DNA of 10,951 nt from Bacteroidota bacterium (GTDB lineage: Bacteria > Bacteroidota > Bacteroidia > Chitinophagales > Chitinophagaceae): NCBI GenBank assembly GCA_023436425.1, contig JAEZJD010000303.1, positions 1-10,951 of the forward strand, in the 5' to 3' direction. The position numbers and the translations under genes were made by a program. The notes beneath the pieces were generated by a model. It was not told where the DNA came from, searched no databases, and worked only from the letters and a program-made list of their open reading frames with translations. Shown in pieces: positions 7,454 to 10,951 of this stretch (positions are counted from its first letter, which is position 1; every line of letters starts with the position of its first letter).

Positions 7454-7583
7454 AGGCAGGTGCAAAGAAAACATACATTTTACTTTTTGACGACAGTTAC
7501 GGTTCCTGCTCTTTCGTGAATCCCATAATTAACGTTGAGTTGTATAAAAACGACAGTCCGTCAGAGTTAAATAACTTTGATTG
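7454..7583. other. Divergent gldB-nadE intergenic region
   Basis: This 130-base gap holds the start signals of both flanking genes. On the nadE side TAACTTTG is clear at 7572-7579. On the gldB side I find no good TAnnTTTG box on the minus strand. A seven-base direct repeat CGACAGT (7491-7497 and 7551-7557) is short enough to be chance. No small open frame or RNA structure is convincing. Confidence 0.4.
7572..7579 (+). promoter_or_regulatory. Probable -7 promoter element of nadE
   Basis: TAACTTTG fits the Bacteroidetes -7 consensus TAnnTTTG and lies exactly four bases before the ATG at 7584, the same geometry as ahead of the DUF502 gene. The predicted start of transcription is at about 7583. 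There is no TTTG at the expected -33 position (7550-7553 reads ACGA), so the promoter is only half supported. Confidence 0.45.
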
Positions 7584-9284
7584 ATGAAGATATATCTGGC
7601 ACAACAGAACTATCACATTGGCAACTTCGAAGCTAATGCTGCAAAGATCGTCGATGGCATTTCTCAGGCAAAACAGGCAGGCGCAGATCTCGTCATGTTC
7701 ACAGAGCTGTGTGTTTGCGGCTATCCTCCGCGGGATTTTCTCGAGTTTAATGATTTTATTAAGCAGTGCTACGCAACCATCGATCGCGTTAAGGCACATG
7801 CGGATGATATAGGTGTGTTGATTGGCGGTCCTGCACGGAACGCGAACAAAGCCGGCAAAGATCTTTTCAACGCAGCGTTTCTGCTACACGAAAAAGAAAT
7901 AAAAGCTGAAGTGCATAAAACGCTTTTGCCCACGTACGATGTGTTCGATGAAAATCGCTATTTCGAACCAGCGTTTGAATGGAAGTGCGTTGACTTCAAA
8001 GGGATGAAGCTGGCAATTACTATTTGTGAAGACATTTGGAACCTTGGCGATAATCCACTCTACCGCATTACACCGATGGAAATTTTGTGCAGGGAAAATC
8101 CTGATGTGATGTTGAACATTTCTGCATCGCCGTACAACTATGCGCAGGATGTGGTGCGTACAAGCATTGTGCAGGCACATGTGGCGAAATATAAAATTCC
8201 CATGCTCTATTGCAACACTGTGGGAGCGCAAACCGATGTTGTTTTTGACGGCGGCAGCATCGTTTGTGATGTTAATGGCACAGTGGTTAATCAAATGAAG
8301 TACTTCGAAGAAGACTATTGCCTTGTTGATGTGGATGAATTATCTGTAAAAAAACAGATGCCGGCCGTTGCGCAGAAATACTACTATTCCGCAACAGAAG
8401 TCGGTCGCGATACAGATACATTGCAATACCTGGTGGACGACAAGAACATCCACGAAATGTATTGTGCATTGATTCTTGGCATTCGTGATTACTTCCAGAA
8501 AATGGGCTTTAAAAAAGCTACCCTTGGCGCCAGCGGAGGTATTGACAGTGCAGTGGTTCAAGCGCTCGCTGTAGAAGCATTGGGGAGCGAAAATGTGCAT
8601 GTGCTGCTGATGCCATCGGAATTTTCTTCTTCTCACTCCGTTTCAGACGCCGAGCAACTAAGCAAAAATCTAAACAACAAGTTCGACACCGTTGCAATTA
8701 AAGATGTTTTTGATGCATTCACCAGATCACTAAAGCCCATTTTCGGAGATCTTCCTTTCAATGTGGCTGAAGAAAATATTCAATCGCGTATTCGGGGCAA
8801 CCTGTTGATGGCAGTCGCCAATAAGTTTGGCTACATTTTGCTAAATACATCCAATAAGAGCGAACTCGCAACGGGCTACGGAACTTTGTACGGTGACATG
8901 GCCGGCGGTCTCAGTGTGCTCGGCGACTTGTATAAGATGCAGGTGTATGCAATGGCGAGGTACATAAATAAACAGCGTGAAATCATTCCGGCAAACATTC
9001 TCACCAAAGCTCCTTCCGCAGAACTTAGACCGGGGCAAAAAGATTCTGACAGCCTGCCCGAATACGACGTTCTCGATAAAATTCTATATCAATACGTGGA
9101 GCTGCGTCAGGGCCCCAAGGAAATAATTAGCCAGGGCTATGATGCAGACCTGGTCGCGAGAATCTTAAAGCTCGTAAATACAAACGAGTACAAACGGAAT
9201 CAGTTTTGCCCAATTATTCGGGTGAGTTGCAAAGCCTTCGGTGTTGGAAGGAGGCTTCCAATTGTTGCCAAATATCTTTCGTGA
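7584..9284 (+). CDS. nadE: Glutamine-dependent NAD+ synthetase
   Basis: Catalyses the last step of NAD+ synthesis: deamido-NAD+ is adenylated with ATP and amidated with ammonia taken from glutamine. It has 566 residues from the ATG at 7584; a TTG directly before it is in frame but less likely as start. Residues 1 to about 265 are a nitrilase-type glutaminase domain with catalytic triad Glu41 (FTELCVCGYPPRD), Lys112 (HKTLLPTYDVFDE) and Cys148 (ICEDIW). Residues about 285-566 are the NAD+ synthetase domain with the PP-loop SGGIDS (317-322). The conserved segments NIQSRIRGNLLMAVANK, NTSNKSELATGYGTLYGDMAGG and KAPSAELRPGQKDSDSLPEYDVLD all follow. Both domains are complete, so the enzyme should channel ammonia internally. 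It stands alone on its strand, divergent from gldB. Confidence 0.97.
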   Translation: MKIYLAQQNYHIGNFEANAAKIVDGISQAKQAGADLVMFTELCVCGYPPRDFLEFNDFIKQCYATIDRVKAHADDIGVLIGGPARNANKAGKDLFNAAFLLHEKEIKAEVHKTLLPTYDVFDENRYFEPAFEWKCVDFKGMKLAITICEDIWNLGDNPLYRITPMEILCRENPDVMLNISASPYNYAQDVVRTSIVQAHVAKYKIPMLYCNTVGAQTDVVFDGGSIVCDVNGTVVNQMKYFEEDYCLVDVDELSVKKQMPAVAQKYYYSATEVGRDTDTLQYLVDDKNIHEMYCALILGIRDYFQKMGFKKATLGASGGIDSAVVQALAVEALGSENVHVLLMPSEFSSSHSVSDAEQLSKNLNNKFDTVAIKDVFDAFTRSLKPIFGDLPFNVAEENIQSRIRGNLLMAVANKFGYILLNTSNKSELATGYGTLYGDMAGGLSVLGDLYKMQVYAMARYINKQREIIPANILTKAPSAELRPGQKDSDSLPEYDVLDKILYQYVELRQGPKEIISQGYDADLVARILKLVNTNEYKRNQFCPIIRVSCKAFGVGRRLPIVAKYLS

Positions 9285-9373
9285 ACTGCATCTGACGATA
9301 TTCTACCAGTACTTAAGCGCAGATTAACTTACTTAGGCAAAAAATTTGCACAAGTAGCAAACAAATTGAATCA
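9285..9373. other. Intergenic region between nadE and moxR-like gene
   Basis: The 89 bases contain no good Rho-independent hairpin with a T run for nadE and no complete TTTG / TAnnTTTG promoter for the downstream ATPase gene. The nearest candidate, TTTG at 9348-9351, has no matching -7 box at the right distance. Whether the ATPase operon has its own promoter here is unresolved. Confidence 0.35.
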
Positions 9374-10372
9374 ATGGCATCCTCACAGGAAATTCATCAT
9401 CTCACGCAATTGATTAAGGACAGGTTTGATCTGAAAAGCAAACTCCTTTCAGAACTCTCGAAAACGATTGTTGGCCAGGAAAAAATGCTTGAGCAGCTAA
9501 TTATCGCATTGTTGGCGAACGGTCACATTCTGCTCGAAGGTATTCCCGGGCTGGCGAAGACGTTGGCCATCAAATCACTAGCGCAGGCTATTCACGCAAA
9601 GTTTAGCAGAATACAGTTCACACCTGATTTGCTTCCTGCAGATGTCATCGGCACGATGATCTACAATCAACAGCGCAATGAATTCGTGGTGCGGAAAGGT
9701 CCCATTTTCGCAAATTTTGTTTTGGCGGATGAAATCAATCGGGCGCCTGCAAAAGTACAAAGCGCTTTGCTGGAAGCGATGCAGGAGCGACAAATAACAA
9801 TTGGTGAAACAACGTACAAACTTGATGAACCATTCCTTGTTCTTGCCACGCAAAATCCGTTGGAACAGGAAGGAACTTACCAACTGCCGGAAGCGCAAGT
9901 GGACCGATTTCTTTTGAAAACGATTGTCCATTATCCCACAATGAAGGATGAACAAATGATCATCAGGCAAAATGTGGAAGGTGCATCGGCACCTGTCATC
10001 AATCCTGTCATATCCATTCAGGAAATTATTGAAGCAAGAAAACTCGTGCGGCAGATTTATGTTGATGAAAAGGTGGAAAGTTATATTCTCGATCTCGTGT
10101 TTGCCACTCGTGTGCCCGACGATTACAAGCTGGAAAATTTAAAGCCTTTGATTGCCTACGGGGTATCGCCCCGCGGTAGCATTAGCCTTGCTATTGCTTC
10201 CAAAGCACATGCATTTTTGCAGGGTCGCGGGTACGTTACACCAGAAGATGTGCGAAGCATTTGTTACAGTGTACTGCGTCACCGCATCGGACTTACCTAC
10301 GAAGCAGAGGCAGAAAATATTACTGCGGAGGAATTGATTGACGCCATGTTGAAGAAAATACATGTGCCCTGA
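9374..10372 (+). CDS. MoxR family AAA+ ATPase
   Basis: Cytoplasmic AAA+ ATPase of the MoxR group, thought to act as a chaperone that remodels or activates vWA-domain partners. It has 332 residues, the usual length. The Walker A motif is GIPGLAKT (56-63), Walker B is VLADE (116-120) followed by INRAPAKVQSALLEAMQE, sensor 1 is ATQN (158-161), and the MoxR signature LPEAQVDRF (171-179) follows. The C-terminal lid contains YGVSPRGS and the AEDVR-like PEDVR stretch. The ATG gives 30 residues before VGQE, as is normal. Its stop codon shares one base with the start of the DUF58 gene (TGATG), so the two proteins are probably translationally coupled. In Bacteroidetes this pair commonly leads into the bat aerotolerance genes. 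Confidence 0.95.
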   Translation: MASSQEIHHLTQLIKDRFDLKSKLLSELSKTIVGQEKMLEQLIIALLANGHILLEGIPGLAKTLAIKSLAQAIHAKFSRIQFTPDLLPADVIGTMIYNQQRNEFVVRKGPIFANFVLADEINRAPAKVQSALLEAMQERQITIGETTYKLDEPFLVLATQNPLEQEGTYQLPEAQVDRFLLKTIVHYPTMKDEQMIIRQNVEGASAPVINPVISIQEIIEARKLVRQIYVDEKVESYILDLVFATRVPDDYKLENLKPLIAYGVSPRGSISLAIASKAHAFLQGRGYVTPEDVRSICYSVLRHRIGLTYEAEAENITAEELIDAMLKKIHVP

Positions 10373-10951
10373 TGCTAACTGTTAAACAAATACTTAAGAA
10401 GGTTCGAAAGCTTGAAATCAAGAGCAAAATTCTTACGACAAACCTGTTTGCCGGCGAGTACCACAGTGCATTCAAGGGGCGCGGTATGCTGTTCAAAGAA
10501 GTTCGTGAATATGCAGCGGGAGATGACATTCGATTCATTGACTGGAACGTGTCGGCGAGGTTTGGTCATCCATTCAGCAAAGTGTTTGAAGAAGAACGTG
10601 ATCTTACTGTGATGTTGCTAATTGACGTAAGCGCCAGCAGTTTGTTTGGAACTTCCGTGTCACGGAAAAAAGATATTATGACGGAGATTGCTGCCGTCCT
10701 TTCGTTTTCTGCCGTAAACAATAATGATAAAGTGGGTGTTATTTTCTATAGCGACAAAGTTGAAAAGTATATTCCTCCACAAAAGGGAAAGCGGCACGCA
10801 TTGCTGATTGTAAGAGAACTTATTTCTATCCCCTCTCAAAAAAAGAAAACTCAGCTTAGTTCAGCGCTGCGACATTTTTCCAACATTATGAAGCAAAAAA
10901 GCATTGCATTTGTGCTCAGTGATTTTATTGATACAAATTACGGTGATGCAC
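10372..10951 (+). CDS. DUF58 domain protein (vWA-like MoxR partner), 3' end outside window
   Basis: The reading frame from ATG 10372 is open to the window edge, 193 codons, so the C terminus is missing. The DUF58 core is clear: GRGMLFKEVREYAAGDDIRFIDWNVSAR (residues 36-63). It is followed by a von Willebrand A-like fold with a metal-site motif DVSAS at 85-89 (Asp85, Ser87, Ser89), and by VLSDFID at 181-187, where Asp184 is a likely further metal ligand. No signal peptide or membrane segment is seen, as in the soluble Bacteroidetes type. It starts on the last base of the MoxR gene's stop codon, so both are made from one message. MoxR ATPases are believed to act on such vWA proteins; the final target in the envelope is not known. 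Confidence 0.93.
   Translation, partial: MLTVKQILKKVRKLEIKSKILTTNLFAGEYHSAFKGRGMLFKEVREYAAGDDIRFIDWNVSARFGHPFSKVFEEERDLTVMLLIDVSASSLFGTSVSRKKDIMTEIAAVLSFSAVNNNDKVGVIFYSDKVEKYIPPQKGKRHALLIVRELISIPSQKKKTQLSSALRHFSNIMKQKSIAFVLSDFIDTNYGDA

Noticed and set aside
7491..7557. Direct repeat CGACAGT 60 bases apart before nadE
   Set aside because: Seven bases within a 130-base gap can arise by chance and the repeats do not flank a promoter in a clear way.
1..10951. Defence island, prophage, insertion sequence, CRISPR or RNA gene
   Set aside because: No transposase, integrase, nuclease-defence gene, spaced repeats, tRNA cloverleaf or rRNA segment was recognised. All long stretches are explained by the listed genes.

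Overview
The window looks like chromosomal DNA of a Bacteroidota bacterium, probably of the Chitinophagaceae or a related family. The evidence is a gldB-type lipoprotein gene, Bacteroidetes-style promoters (TTTG, 18 bases, TAnnTTTG), the absence of clear Shine-Dalgarno sequences, and the gene families present. I see no mobile element, phage gene, CRISPR array, tRNA or rRNA. Ten protein-coding genes plus a further partial one fill almost the whole window.

Positions 1-3089 (minus strand) form a drug/solvent-efflux operon read in the order TetR-type regulator, TolC-type outer-membrane channel, RND periplasmic adaptor. The adaptor runs off the left edge, and the RND pump gene is expected just beyond it. 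The regulator and channel genes overlap by four bases (ATGA). A 28-bp dyad lies over the regulator's own promoter, so the operon is probably self-repressed.

Positions 3190-6419 (plus strand) hold a divergent series: a two-helix DUF502 membrane protein, an exported trinuclear-zinc hydrolase of the phospholipase C / S1-P1 nuclease fold, a DUF2461 protein one base behind it, and a classical short-chain dehydrogenase.

Positions 6422-9284 hold a gldB-like lipoprotein gene (minus), which meets the dehydrogenase gene tail to tail with two bases between them, and a divergent gene for glutamine-dependent NAD+ synthetase (plus). gldB and nadE are neighbours in some other Bacteroidetes; here they are divergent and no gldC follows gldB.

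Positions 9374-10951 (plus strand) start a MoxR AAA+ ATPase / DUF58 operon, which in Bacteroidetes commonly continues into the bat (aerotolerance) genes. The DUF58 gene is cut by the right edge.

Most of the content is ordinary housekeeping and envelope biology. The best leads are regulatory: the operator/promoter overlap ahead of the efflux operon, and two genes (DUF502 and nadE) where an identical TAACTTTG box lies exactly four bases before the ATG, suggesting leaderless or almost leaderless mRNAs. The zinc hydrolase with its tightly coupled DUF2461 partner is the best uncharacterised pair.
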